From: Bacillota bacterium
Lineage (GTDB): Bacteria > Bacillota > Sulfobacillia > Sulfobacillales > Sulfobacillaceae
NCBI GenBank assembly: GCA_021795465.1
Contig: JAJYPK010000004.1
Coordinates: 1 to 59,093, forward strand
DNA length: 59,093 bases
Direction of reading: 5' to 3'
The notes under the pieces were generated by a model. That model was not told where the DNA came from. It worked only from the letters and a program-made list of their open reading frames with translations, and searched no databases. Of this stretch, positions 36,423 to 44,962 are shown one piece after another. Each line of letters starts with the position of its first letter. The first letter of the stretch is position 1. A program made the translations under genes and the position numbers.

Positions 36423-36451
36423 ATGATATCATCTGTCTGAAAATTTGTCAA
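36423..36451 (-). promoter_or_regulatory. Strong sigma-A-like promoter
   Basis: Minus strand: TTGACA (36451-36446), exactly 17 bases, then TATCAT (36428-36423), with TGA just before the -10. The -35 is a perfect consensus. No protein gene with a ribosome site follows. Confidence 0.75.
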
Positions 36452-36496
36452 ACAATCAAGTGAAGAAGAAGCGCGTCTTCCCGGGGAGGGGTCACG

Positions 36497-37204
36497 GTGA
36501 GTGGTAACAGTGCTCGGGTAATTGTGGGGATTATCGGCGTGACGGGTGGGATTGGACGTGCCTTAAGCGTGGCGTGCCGGGACCGAGGATATGTGGTGGT
36601 GGGATTTTCGAGAAATCCTGGGACCGATGAAGTGCCACTTAACCTCTCGGCACCCGAACCTATGGTATCTCGTGTGATTGCAGAGACAGCAGAGCGGGTC
36701 GGGGAATTTACGGCGTGGGTTAACTTAGCGGGTGCGGACATCTTAAGTGAGCCTGTCCGCAGCATGTCTTACGAGGCTAAGTTGAATCAGTTGTGGGAAA
36801 TTGACGTGTTGGGTAGTGTCCGTTGCAGTCGAGCAATTTTACCACACTTGGTGGCCGATGGCTGTGTTATTAATATCGGCTGGGATGACGCGTGCATCGG
36901 ACATCAAGGAACCTTTGGAGAACTTTATGCTCTGACCAAGGCGGCGGTAACCGCTTATAGCAAAAGTCTTGCGATGACCCTTAATGCCTCCTCGAAAAAA
37001 GTGTTTGTCTTTGCTCCTGGCTGGGTTAGCACCCGGTGGCATGCCGGTTTAACGACTCAGCAGCGAGACACTTACACCGAATATATCACCGATGGAGCTT
37101 GGCAAACGCCAGAGGAGGTCGGGGAAGCGATCGCCGACTTGATTGTGGGCCGGGCCGCACTCGACTCGGGAACCGTGTACGTTTTGCCGAAGCGAGAGTC
37201 CTAG
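36497..37204 (+). CDS. Short-chain dehydrogenase/reductase, atypical active site
   Basis: 235 residues. The NAD(P) motif is GVTGGIGRAL, and the catalytic YxxxK is in YALTKAAVTAYSKSL. Where classical SDRs have a catalytic Ser (NISS), this protein reads INIGWDDACIG, so the serine is absent. The substrate is unknown and the protein may be non-classical. The start is GTG at 36497 after GGGGAGGGG. The stop shares the palindrome CTAG with the convergent DUF2231 gene. Confidence 0.82.
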   Translation: MSGNSARVIVGIIGVTGGIGRALSVACRDRGYVVVGFSRNPGTDEVPLNLSAPEPMVSRVIAETAERVGEFTAWVNLAGADILSEPVRSMSYEAKLNQLWEIDVLGSVRCSRAILPHLVADGCVINIGWDDACIGHQGTFGELYALTKAAVTAYSKSLAMTLNASSKKVFVFAPGWVSTRWHAGLTTQQRDTYTEYITDGAWQTPEEVGEAIADLIVGRAALDSGTVYVLPKRES

Positions 37205-37746
37205 ATCTTGGGTTTGATGCGAGTCACATGGGAAACACCAACGCCATGGTTATACACCATAGAACCTCCTAAGGTGCCCGTGAGACTTACCATGATGACG
37301 GCGGCGATGACTAAAATGGTATCAAGTAAAGACTGTCGTCCGCGACCGGTGTGCCAGATAGACCATAAAGACTGTTGGCGCCCTACCGTGGGAAAATGGG
37401 CGAACCAGCGGACAAACCAGGCCCCTAAGGCAAAGACCCCGGTCAAGACCGCATCACGTTGATGCGCATACAAGATCGGAAGTGTAGCGGGCGTCCATTT
37501 GACAAATTGCTCTGAAATCATCCCCGCGGCTGCGGCACTCACAATCGCCAATAACGAAAGGGTAAGGGCCCAAAATCCCGCACGGTCAAAGAATCGATCC
37601 TGGCGCGGAATTAAAAAGCCGATAATTTCGATCAAAAGGGTGAGATACAAGAGCGCAATGGGGAAATGAACAATCATTGGGTGGATTGTTGGCGGAAAAA
37701 TGGCGGTTCCAAAGCGAAGCCACATGGTAACTAAACTCTGAAGCAT
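37201..37746 (-). CDS. DUF2231 membrane protein
   Basis: 181 residues with four predicted membrane helices and the typical opening IHPMIVHFPIALLYL, then LSLLAIVSAAAAGMISEQF and LTGTLGGSMVYNHGVG. The family is found in membranes and is sometimes linked to heme or electron transfer; the function is not established. The start at 37746 has GGAGGAA upstream. Confidence 0.82.
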   Translation of the reverse strand: MLQSLVTMWLRFGTAIFPPTIHPMIVHFPIALLYLTLLIEIIGFLIPRQDRFFDRAGFWALTLSLLAIVSAAAAGMISEQFVKWTPATLPILYAHQRDAVLTGVFALGAWFVRWFAHFPTVGRQQSLWSIWHTGRGRQSLLDTILVIAAVIMVSLTGTLGGSMVYNHGVGVSHVTRIKPKI

Positions 37747-37971
37747 TATGGGTTGTTCCTCCGTATGATAAGGCTGTGTGTCTTTATTGATTGTACCGAT
37801 GTTCTTGGTGGAATGCATTCATCATCCTCTCATTTTTACCATACTAGCGAACTTTAGACGTCAATGATGTGCAGCAAATGAGTGCATCATTCAGTCCAAG
37901 TCCGAAGATTCACGCGCATGAACCGTGGCCATCGGCCACTTGAAGCAGGCTTCGTATCTTCAAAAGAATAA

Positions 37972-38127
37972 CAGGAATTCTGGTTATGGCTCGAAAAGGA
38001 GAGGGATACCTTGGGCATTAGGGTGGTGCCGCCTTACGAAACAACAAATTGCGGCTCCGAAACCGTAGGGGGCAAGGAATTTTGGATTACTGATTCGGAC
38101 GGTTTTACGGTCGCTACCGCTTATTGA
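37972..38127 (+). pseudogene. VOC (glyoxalase/bleomycin-resistance) family, 3' remnant
   Basis: 51 codons with no start: WLEKERDTLGIRVVPPYET, then GGKEFWITDSDGF, the usual last beta-strand of VOC metalloenzymes. A TAA at 37969 blocks the frame upstream, so only the last third survives. Its stop lies tail-to-tail with the fragment on the other strand. Confidence 0.55.
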
Positions 38128-38265
38128 GCCTTCGTCAACGCCAACAACCTGCCAGACAAATTGATTGGGATATTAATGGCCTCATTGGACTGGATATCTT
38201 CGTAGCTGGGGGCTTTGTTATCAATCTTGATTCCATGGAGATTTTCTACCAGAAACGCAGTCAGT
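38121..38265 (-). pseudogene. C-terminal gene fragment cut off by the intron remnant
   Basis: The frame reads LTAFLVENLHGIKIDNKAPS, then NEAINIPINLSGRLLALTKA and TAA. It looks coding but I cannot name the family. It begins exactly where the group II intron remnant ends, so it may be the 3' exon of an interrupted gene whose 5' part is gone. Confidence 0.4.
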
Positions 38266-38640
38266 GGTAAAGTAGAGTAAGGGGGGTGTCCGAACCCCGT
38301 CTCCTCATCGAACAGGACATGTGGCCCGCATCCGGCTCTCCGACGACAGTTGCCCAAACTTGGCGAGACCGGGTGGTCTCGGTACGACTCGTTGCAGGAT
38401 TCAGTCTCTCCGAAGAGGGACAGCCGTCTCTCTCTAGGGGCAATGAAGCCGTTCAGTCGCTACAGTCGAATACGCTATGGTCGAAGCGGCCGCCCGTCGT
38501 CTTCTTGCCAGGTTATGTTGTTCCGTGCGGCACTGTGCTACTATTTCGTCCCCCGACTCCCTGCCCCACCCGCTGGTGAGGGATTGGCAGTCACCGCGTT
38601 GCCCTACTTACGGTCGCGGGTCTTTGCCTGAGGGCGAAAT
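38266..38640 (-). mobile_element. Group II intron remnant (domains V-VI)
   Basis: Minus strand: GAGCCGGATGCGG...TGTCCTGTTC (38338-38310) is recognisable as domain V, with the AGC triad. It is only 29 nt instead of 34, the tip of the stem being lost. It is followed by a domain VI-like GATGAGGAGACGGGGTTCGG hairpin and an ending CTTACTCTACTTTACC typical of bacterial introns. About 300 bases upstream (to the thyX stop) have no maturase frame. The element is probably dead. Confidence 0.6.
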
Positions 38641-38646
38641 CTAGAG

Positions 38647-40065
38647 TCAACGCTCAAAGGGATCAAATTCGGAAGGCGGGGTGACACGGATGTGTTTGGC
38701 GATCCCGGGCATTCGTTGTTCCAGTGCGCGATACATCTCCCACGCTAAAGTTCGATAGCTAAAGTGACCCGCCGACCGGGAACGGAGTTCAATGAGATAG
38801 CAGGCTTCTGCGAGATCCATGACAAAGAGTGCCCGCCGGGCATGGGCTAGTGGTAAGAGATAGGGCACCATAGTGGGGTCGATGGTCCCCAGTTTGGCAT
38901 AATAAGCGTCGAGGCGTTGTTGGTAAGGAAATGTCGGAACCAGGTCTTTGAGCATTGACGGGTGCTCGAATCCCGAGGCTAGTGCCAGTTCTGGCACTAC
39001 CTTGGTCAGACGACGGTGGCGATTGAAGTCGCGAAAGGAACCGACGTCCATGGTGAGGTCAAAGTAGAGAGAACCGTTGCGCATGAATCGCGGCCAGTCG
39101 TCATGCGGCCCACGGTCGGCAAACAGGGTTGCCACAATGTCATCGCGGGTGCCTTTGTCCAGGTCTTGAACATAATGGCGAATCGTGCGGAAAGACATGG
39201 GACGCACGTCGTAAAGAGCCATGGCGATGGCATCTGTGATCGGATCTTCGCCGGCTAGAGTCAAGTCGACGGCGGGGGGGATTTCAGACCCAGACGTAGA
39301 GCGAGGCAGGATGTCTTCTGCGATGTCGCGGACGATGGAGCGTAAATCAGCTTTGTAAGGGCTCGGCGATGCGTATTTAATGAGGGTCGGTGCTACCGGA
39401 GTTTCTTCTACGGATCGATCAAGGCTAAAGGGGGCTTTCTCGGTGACCGCTTCTTTCATATGCCAAGCCATGTCACGGATTTCTTGATGAGGGGAGCCGA
39501 GAAGGCGACTCACTTGGTTCTCGAGCACTCGAGCACTCGTGATTTGGCCTACGCTAGTCAGGGTCGCTAGTGGAAGCGCATAGCGCGCAACATCAAAGGC
39601 GCGTGCTTTTATGGTGCGATCGTAGGCACCGCCCTTCATCGTCGGTGGCTTCGGATACCGATCCCTCAACGCCTGAAAACAGATGTCGTATAGACCGCGA
39701 TACAAAGCAAATAACTCACGGATTGCTTCATCGTATCCCTCTGGTGGGGATGTCGGACGGTAGTACGGTGCATTGTCGAAGTTTTGATAACGTGTAGACC
39801 GCTCTTGTCCGTCCCACAGCGGTTCATCAACCAGAGTCATGGCTGCAAACAGGGAGATGTCCTCGATGGCTAACGGAATATGGGCCAGGTCGGCGATAGA
39901 GGCATGGCCGTACGAAAAATAAAACGTGTCAAGAAAGTTGGCAGCCTTTTCTTCGGACAATTCGAGCAAACTATCCCGTAAGGGAGAGTTGGATCGGGAA
40001 TACTTCGCCATTCCATACGCCGATACTTCGGGCGGGATGTTTCGCAAGGCATATACGTTAGGCAT
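38647..40065 (-). CDS. thyX: Double-length FAD-dependent thymidylate synthase (ThyX family)
   Basis: 472 residues, twice the usual ThyX size, apparently two fused ThyX-type halves. The first half has YGHASIAD (52-59) and QERSTRY (87-93), the end of the ThyX signature. The second half has FNRHRRLTKVV (about 345-352), resembling its RHR start. A single complete RHRxxSxNExSxRY motif is absent, so one active site may be shared or changed. ThyX makes dTMP from dUMP with methylene-THF and FADH2. AAGGAG lies before the ATG at 40065. No thyA is seen nearby. Confidence 0.8.
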   Translation of the reverse strand: MPNVYALRNIPPEVSAYGMAKYSRSNSPLRDSLLELSEEKAANFLDTFYFSYGHASIADLAHIPLAIEDISLFAAMTLVDEPLWDGQERSTRYQNFDNAPYYRPTSPPEGYDEAIRELFALYRGLYDICFQALRDRYPKPPTMKGGAYDRTIKARAFDVARYALPLATLTSVGQITSARVLENQVSRLLGSPHQEIRDMAWHMKEAVTEKAPFSLDRSVEETPVAPTLIKYASPSPYKADLRSIVRDIAEDILPRSTSGSEIPPAVDLTLAGEDPITDAIAMALYDVRPMSFRTIRHYVQDLDKGTRDDIVATLFADRGPHDDWPRFMRNGSLYFDLTMDVGSFRDFNRHRRLTKVVPELALASGFEHPSMLKDLVPTFPYQQRLDAYYAKLGTIDPTMVPYLLPLAHARRALFVMDLAEACYLIELRSRSAGHFSYRTLAWEMYRALEQRMPGIAKHIRVTPPSEFDPFER

Positions 40066-40090
40066 GGATTCTCCTTGAAATTGACATAAA

Positions 40091-40417
40091 TTAGCGATAT
40101 CGTTGTCCTATTAATAAGATCGCGGCGGAGCGACCAGCGCTAGAGAGCTCCCCAATTTCCGCAAGCTGGCAATCACCACCATTGAATAATGCATGGGCGA
40201 CGTGTAACAGTATCCGAGATTCGGGTTCAAACCGTTCTGCGGCATGATGAATCTGATTCCAATCGATGTGCTGTGTTTCAAGGTCTACCCATTGCATGAT
40301 CGTTTGACGTTCATGATCACGAAACAACGGTAGGGCAACGGCCTCCATCACGGCGTTCCATTCTGGCGATCGCTTAATCCAAAGATGCGGCCCAATAAGG
40401 TGTTGGAATGTGGTCAT
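40091..40417 (-). CDS. Hypothetical protein upstream of thyX
   Basis: 108 residues, soluble, rich in His and Trp (WVDLETQHIDWNQIHHAAER) with no recognised motif. AGGAGAGG lies before the ATG. It ends 25 bases before the thyX start, so it is probably cotranscribed with it. Confidence 0.65.
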   Translation of the reverse strand: MTTFQHLIGPHLWIKRSPEWNAVMEAVALPLFRDHERQTIMQWVDLETQHIDWNQIHHAAERFEPESRILLHVAHALFNGGDCQLAEIGELSSAGRSAAILLIGQRYR

Positions 40418-40537
40418 GGGGTCCTCTCCTTTGTCTCAAATGTCAAGAGTATTGTCGCTTTTTTTGTCGAATCGTGCAAGATCCGACGCGGATAGGCGGT
40501 AGTGGTCCCATTCATAGCGGGTAATTTTCTGGGCACG

Positions 40538-40568
40538 TTGACTGTAGAACGCTGTACAGCTGTACAAT
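40538..40568 (+). promoter_or_regulatory. Promoter with palindromic operator in a 19-base spacer
   Basis: TTGACT (40538-40543) and TACAAT (40563-40568) with a 19-base spacer. The perfect 14-bp palindrome TGTACAGCTGTACA (40553-40566) fills the end of the spacer and covers the -10. This looks like a regulated promoter; a long spacer with an internal palindrome is typical of MerR-family control, but a repressor is equally possible. Confidence 0.55.
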
Positions 40569-40599
40569 AGATGCATCTTAAGGCAAGGAGGCAAGAACG

Positions 40600-40758
40600 A
40601 TGGCACGCAACCGCAGTGAAAGCAACTCAAAACACTTGACGCTCGTCGACCCTGTCCCCAAGCCAACGCACCGCGCCAAAACCATCATGGCGTTGTTCAC
40701 ACTAGTGGGCTTCTTGTTTTTGATGTTTGGAGGATTTTTGCAACTGTTTATTCGATAA
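40600..40758 (+). CDS. 52-residue single-span membrane protein
   Basis: MARNRSESNSKHLTLVDPVP is followed by a C-terminal membrane helix, IMALFTLVGFLFLMFGGFL. AAGGAGG (40585-40591) is eight bases before the ATG. The polar N-terminus and tail helix suggest a tail-anchored small protein. No family recognised. It is driven by the palindromic promoter just upstream and is followed 26 bases later by the Rpn-tail-like gene. Confidence 0.65.
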   Translation: MARNRSESNSKHLTLVDPVPKPTHRAKTIMALFTLVGFLFLMFGGFLQLFIR

Positions 40759-40784
40759 AGGTGTCTACGAGAGGAGGTAAAACC

Positions 40785-41072
40785 ATGCGAGATGAATATG
40801 GAATGACTGTGGAGGAAGCTAGACAAGTGGGCTATCGAGAGGGACATGCAGTAGGACTACAAGAGGGGATTGAGGCGGGGCTACAGGAAGGGACCTTAGT
40901 CGCTTTACGTACCATGTTGATGCGGGTACTACACCATCAGTTTGGTGAGTTAGCCCCCGGCATGCGGAGCCAGATTGCCGACGAAGACCACGCGGAGATC
41001 TTATCGAACTGGGTAAGTCTTTCTCTATCCAGTCGATCCATGGATGAATTTCAGAATCGTGCTCATTCGTAG
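40785..41072 (+). CDS. Small protein resembling the C-terminal tail of Rpn/DUF4351 nucleases
   Basis: 95 residues: YREGHAVGLQEGIEAGLQEG repeats, then MLMRVLHHQFGELAP and SRSMDEF. This is the coiled, glycine/glutamate-rich end found after the PD-(D/E)XK domain in Rpn (YhgA-like) proteins. The nuclease domain itself is absent. GAGGAGG lies before the ATG, so it is translated as a stand-alone protein. The 3' end overlaps the LysR gene by 10 bases tail-to-tail. Confidence 0.65.
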   Translation: MRDEYGMTVEEARQVGYREGHAVGLQEGIEAGLQEGTLVALRTMLMRVLHHQFGELAPGMRSQIADEDHAEILSNWVSLSLSSRSMDEFQNRAHS

Positions 41073-41965
41073 TCAGCCAAGGTCGGGGATTGCAGTAGGG
41101 CTTGAATGAACTGATGGGCCAACCGTAAATTAAGGTCGCGCCGGTGGACAACGTAGAAGTTTCGGTAAAGATTTAAACCTAGAATCTTCAAGGTGTGGAG
41201 TACTTCGCGCTCGGTGGGCAGGATGGTGAATGGCGAGAGCACCGTAATGCCCATGCCAGAAGTGACCATGGCCTTGATTGCTTGCGTCGTTGCCAACACC
41301 AGTCTTACCTCGAGCGTCTGAAGGTCTACCCCCACGTGATTTAGCGCTTCTTCGAAGGTTTGGCGGGTTCCGGACCCGGGTTCCCGTAAAATCAAGGGTT
41401 GGTCCACAAATTCTTGGAGCGTAATATCTTGTCGGGTGGCCCAAGGATGGCTTCGGGGTACCACGGCACAAGGGCGGTCATTGAGAAATGGGCGCACCAC
41501 AAGTTGTGGGTCCACGAGGTGGGCCTCGATGAGCCCAACCTGAATTTCCCCTTGCCGTACACGCTCAAATATGGTGCGCGAATTTGCCATCATCACGGAA
41601 ATATTGGTCGCGGAGGGAAACCGCAAATCACGAGACAAGACTCTTGGTAAGACGTACTCGGCAATCGTCAGACTGGCACCGACCGTCAATGTTGTGGGTT
41701 GGTATGCCTTTAGTTCCGCTAGAGCATGGCGTGACTCGTCAACGGTCTTTAATAGCGAGTTAACGAATCGATAAAGGACTTCACCCGCCGTGGTAAGCTC
41801 AACCCCTTGATGGGTTCTTAAAAACAGTATCGAATCGTACGTGGCTTCTAGCTGGTGAATTTGCTGGCTGACCGCGGACTGTGACAAATTGAGGTGACGC
41901 GCCGCTTGAGAAATGGTACCCAGCTCGGCGACCATTTTGAATGTGGTCCAAATTTGTTCGTTCAC
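41063..41965 (-). CDS. LysR-family transcriptional regulator
   Basis: 300 residues. The winged helix-turn-helix is near residues 14-45 (ISQAARHLNLSQSAVSQQIH), then a linker helix and an effector domain with LTVGASLTIAEYVLP and REPGSGTRQTFE, as in CysL/YeiE-type regulators. The start is GTG at 41965 with GGAGGG upstream; ATG 41977 is an alternative. It is divergent from the SoeABC-like operon and probably controls it. Confidence 0.88.
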   Translation of the reverse strand: MNEQIWTTFKMVAELGTISQAARHLNLSQSAVSQQIHQLEATYDSILFLRTHQGVELTTAGEVLYRFVNSLLKTVDESRHALAELKAYQPTTLTVGASLTIAEYVLPRVLSRDLRFPSATNISVMMANSRTIFERVRQGEIQVGLIEAHLVDPQLVVRPFLNDRPCAVVPRSHPWATRQDITLQEFVDQPLILREPGSGTRQTFEEALNHVGVDLQTLEVRLVLATTQAIKAMVTSGMGITVLSPFTILPTEREVLHTLKILGLNLYRNFYVVHRRDLNLRLAHQFIQALLQSPTLADYE

Positions 41966-42000
41966 GTGGCCCTCCATCAAGAATTCTAATGAATGTCATA

Positions 42001-42028
42001 AGAGAACACGGACGGCGAGACGTTCTCT
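42001..42028. promoter_or_regulatory. Inverted repeat in the LysR/soeA divergent region
   Basis: AGAGAAC (42001-42007) and GTTCTCT (42022-42028), perfect arms 14 bases apart, 36 bases from the LysR start. Size and place fit a LysR-type operator. TTGACC (42051) and TAAAAT (42072) form a possible soeA promoter with a short 15-base spacer. Confidence 0.55.
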
Positions 42029-42090
42029 CTACGCTATTATTACATATTAGTTGACCCATTGGTCGTTACGTTAAAATTCGCGGAGGTATT

Positions 42091-44958
42091 ATGGCCATCG
42101 AAAATATTAATGATAGGACAGCGTCGCCCGATGGAGTGAGCCGCATTCATACGACTTGCTATATGTGTGCATGCCGTTGTGGGATCGAGGTAACAGTCGA
42201 AAACGACCGGATCCGGTTTATCTCAGGAATCCCTGAGAACCCTGTTAATCGGGGCGTGTGGTGTGCTAAGGGTGGAGCCGGCATCATGACGGAATATAGC
42301 CCCGCTCGTCTGACGACTCCCTTGATTCGGGATCCGAAAGCAGAGCGGGGATCGGGCAAATTTATCCCGGCAGACTGGGATACGGTACTTAGTCTCGTGG
42401 AAGGCTGGCTTCGAGAGATTCGGCGCACCGACCCAAGACAATTAGCTTACTTCACTGGACGCGATCAGATGCAGGCTTTTAACGGCTTTTGGGCAAAACA
42501 ATTTGGTACGCCCAATTGGGCCGCGCACGGGGGATTCTGTTCGGTGAATATGGCGGCCGGGGGAATGTATTCGATTGGAGGTAGTTTCTGGGAGTTTGGC
42601 TGGCCAGACTTAGAGCAAGCCCGCTGGTTCATGATGTTTGGGGTGGCGGAAGATCATCCGAGCAACCCGTTGAAACTGGCTATCGCGCGCCTCAAAGATC
42701 GCGGCGGACGCTTTGTGGTAGTCAACCCGGTGCGTAGCGGGTATGGAGCACTAGCGGATGAATGGGTTCCGATCCGGCCGGGCACAGATGGCGCGTTTAT
42801 TATGGCGCTGATGCATGTGTTGTATCGTGAACACCTATACGACCAGGAATACCTGAAGCGATATACGAATGCCGCAGCCCTGATCGAGGTCCTACCAGGA
42901 TCCTCCCATGACGGCATGTTTATCAAGAGTAACGATGGAGACTTATTAGTGGCCCTTCATTCAGGATCCATCGTACCGTTGATGGAAGCAGCGGGCCAGG
43001 GTGTCTTGGAAGGATCGTTTATCCACGAGGGGAAAACCGTACGGCCCGCTTTTGGTGTTTTTTTGGAAAGGCTCGACTCTGCAACCCCAGAATGGGCGGA
43101 ACGCATTACCGGGATACCTAAAAAAACCATCATACGACTGGCGATGGAAATGGGGATTACGGCCATGCGCCATCCTATTACCCTGCCAGTGCCGTGGAGA
43201 GATTTCTATGGGGTTACCCATCATGAGACCTTAGGACGACCTGTGGCGTTTCACGCGATGCGAGGTTTAGCCGCACACACCAATGGATTTCAGACGATCC
43301 GTGGTCTCTTCGATCTCATGATGATGTTGGGGACGGTGGATGTGCCGGGAGGATTTCGGTATAAAAGTCCTTATCCGAAACCGATTCCACCACGCGTCAA
43401 ACCGGCCCCGAATCGCAGCGACTATCAGGCGGGTCAGGCGGCCAAGGCACCATTACTTGGATATCCTACGACCCCGGACGACTTGTTGGTCGATGGCGAT
43501 CAACCGGTTCGGATCGACGAGGCGTATTCTTGGAAATATCCTCTGGCTGCGCATGGAGTGATTCAAAATGTGATCCGCAATGCCTACAGTAGGGAACCCT
43601 ACGGAATTGACACCTTAATGATCTATATGGCGAACGTTGCCTGGAACTCGACTTGGAATACCTTAACCACGCGGGATATGCTTCAAGCGAAGGACGATCA
43701 AGGAAACTACCGAATTCCTCATGTCGTGGTGATTGATGCCTACGACTCGGAGACGGTGGCTTTCGCCGACGTCGTGTTGCCGGATACAACCTACCTCGAA
43801 CGATGGGACGCCTCCTCCTTGCAAGATCGGCCGATCTCCGAGCCGGATGGACCAGCCGATTCTATTCGCCAGCCCGTTGTCTCACCGCCGCCGGGCGTCC
43901 GACCTGCGGCAGACGTTTTGATTGATCTGGCGAATCGACTCCAGCTCCCCCGTTTTGTGGATAACGGCGTCCAACAATTTCGAGATTACTATGATTTTAT
44001 CCAAAAATGGGAAACAGAGCCGGGGTCCGGTACGGGTATTCTTGCCGGACGTCGCGGTCACGAAGGGACCAAGACTCTTGTTGGGGAACCCAATTTTCAA
44101 CAGTTGCAGGCTTACGCCACAAATAAGGCGTTTTGGTCTTACGAGTTACCGGATTCCATGAAATATTACCGTATGGCGAACCGGGAGTATTTAAGTTGGG
44201 CGACCGACGCGAAGTTTCTTGCGAGCCCGGATCCGATAGTCCTGAATTTTTATTCCGAGGTGCTGCAGACGTTTCGGTTGGCAGGCCAGGGCTTGTGGCC
44301 GGGGAAGAGTCCCACAGACCCCGCGCTTCGGGACCGGTTAGCCACGTATTTTGATCCTTTACCGTTATGGTACCCACCGTTGGAGGACCAGATTGAGGCG
44401 AACCAGGACTTCCCGTTGACGATTCTCACCCAAAGACCCATGACCCACTATCATTCCTGGGGATCTCAGAACGCATGGCTTCGCCAACTGCTGCACGAAA
44501 ATCCGCTATTTATGAATCCCAAAATGGCGGAGTCGCTGGGACTCTCTGACGGGCAGTGGGTGTGGATAGAATCGCGGCTAGGTAGAATGACCGCAACCTT
44601 GCGGTATTCGGAAGCGGTAGATCCTTCAACCGTATGGACTTGGAATGCCATTGCCAAAGGCCCTGGGTCTTGGGGATTGGATCCCAGTGCCCCAGAGGCT
44701 ACCCGAGCAGTCCTGATTAATCACATCATTCCGGACACCATACCACTTGGATATGAAGGAATTTGGTATAACAACGATCCCATCACGGGTCAAGCAGGCT
44801 GGTACGACGCCAAAGTACGGGTTTACAGCTCGGACCTCCATGAGGTATGGCCACAGGTCGCCAGAAGAACCCCGATCCATGCCGGAGCCGTACAAACCAA
44901 GCGACTGGCATATTCGACTCGGGTATCAAATGCGGGCAACCCCCGGACAGGAGGATAA
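42091..44958 (+). CDS. soeA: Molybdopterin oxidoreductase, SoeA-like (sulfite dehydrogenase catalytic subunit)
   Basis: 955 residues of the DMSO-reductase family. The N-terminal [4Fe-4S] ligands are Cys23, Cys26, Cys30 (CYMCACRC) and Cys58 (GVWCAKG). The likely Mo ligand is Cys150 in HGGFCSVN. There is no Tat signal, so it stays in the cytoplasm. Size, lack of a signal and the partner genes (four-cluster ferredoxin, DmsC-type anchor) match cytoplasmic sulfite dehydrogenase SoeABC. Polysulfide, thiosulfate or tetrathionate reductase relatives remain possible. GGAGG precedes the ATG. Confidence 0.8.
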   Translation: MAIENINDRTASPDGVSRIHTTCYMCACRCGIEVTVENDRIRFISGIPENPVNRGVWCAKGGAGIMTEYSPARLTTPLIRDPKAERGSGKFIPADWDTVLSLVEGWLREIRRTDPRQLAYFTGRDQMQAFNGFWAKQFGTPNWAAHGGFCSVNMAAGGMYSIGGSFWEFGWPDLEQARWFMMFGVAEDHPSNPLKLAIARLKDRGGRFVVVNPVRSGYGALADEWVPIRPGTDGAFIMALMHVLYREHLYDQEYLKRYTNAAALIEVLPGSSHDGMFIKSNDGDLLVALHSGSIVPLMEAAGQGVLEGSFIHEGKTVRPAFGVFLERLDSATPEWAERITGIPKKTIIRLAMEMGITAMRHPITLPVPWRDFYGVTHHETLGRPVAFHAMRGLAAHTNGFQTIRGLFDLMMMLGTVDVPGGFRYKSPYPKPIPPRVKPAPNRSDYQAGQAAKAPLLGYPTTPDDLLVDGDQPVRIDEAYSWKYPLAAHGVIQNVIRNAYSREPYGIDTLMIYMANVAWNSTWNTLTTRDMLQAKDDQGNYRIPHVVVIDAYDSETVAFADVVLPDTTYLERWDASSLQDRPISEPDGPADSIRQPVVSPPPGVRPAADVLIDLANRLQLPRFVDNGVQQFRDYYDFIQKWETEPGSGTGILAGRRGHEGTKTLVGEPNFQQLQAYATNKAFWSYELPDSMKYYRMANREYLSWATDAKFLASPDPIVLNFYSEVLQTFRLAGQGLWPGKSPTDPALRDRLATYFDPLPLWYPPLEDQIEANQDFPLTILTQRPMTHYHSWGSQNAWLRQLLHENPLFMNPKMAESLGLSDGQWVWIESRLGRMTATLRYSEAVDPSTVWTWNAIAKGPGSWGLDPSAPEATRAVLINHIIPDTIPLGYEGIWYNNDPITGQAGWYDAKVRVYSSDLHEVWPQVARRTPIHAGAVQTKRLAYSTRVSNAGNPRTGG

Positions 44959-44962
44959 CGCG

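Noticed and set aside
38310-38640. Functional reverse transcriptase/maturase gene with the group II intron
   Set aside because: No YxDD motif or open frame of useful length exists between thyX and domain V.
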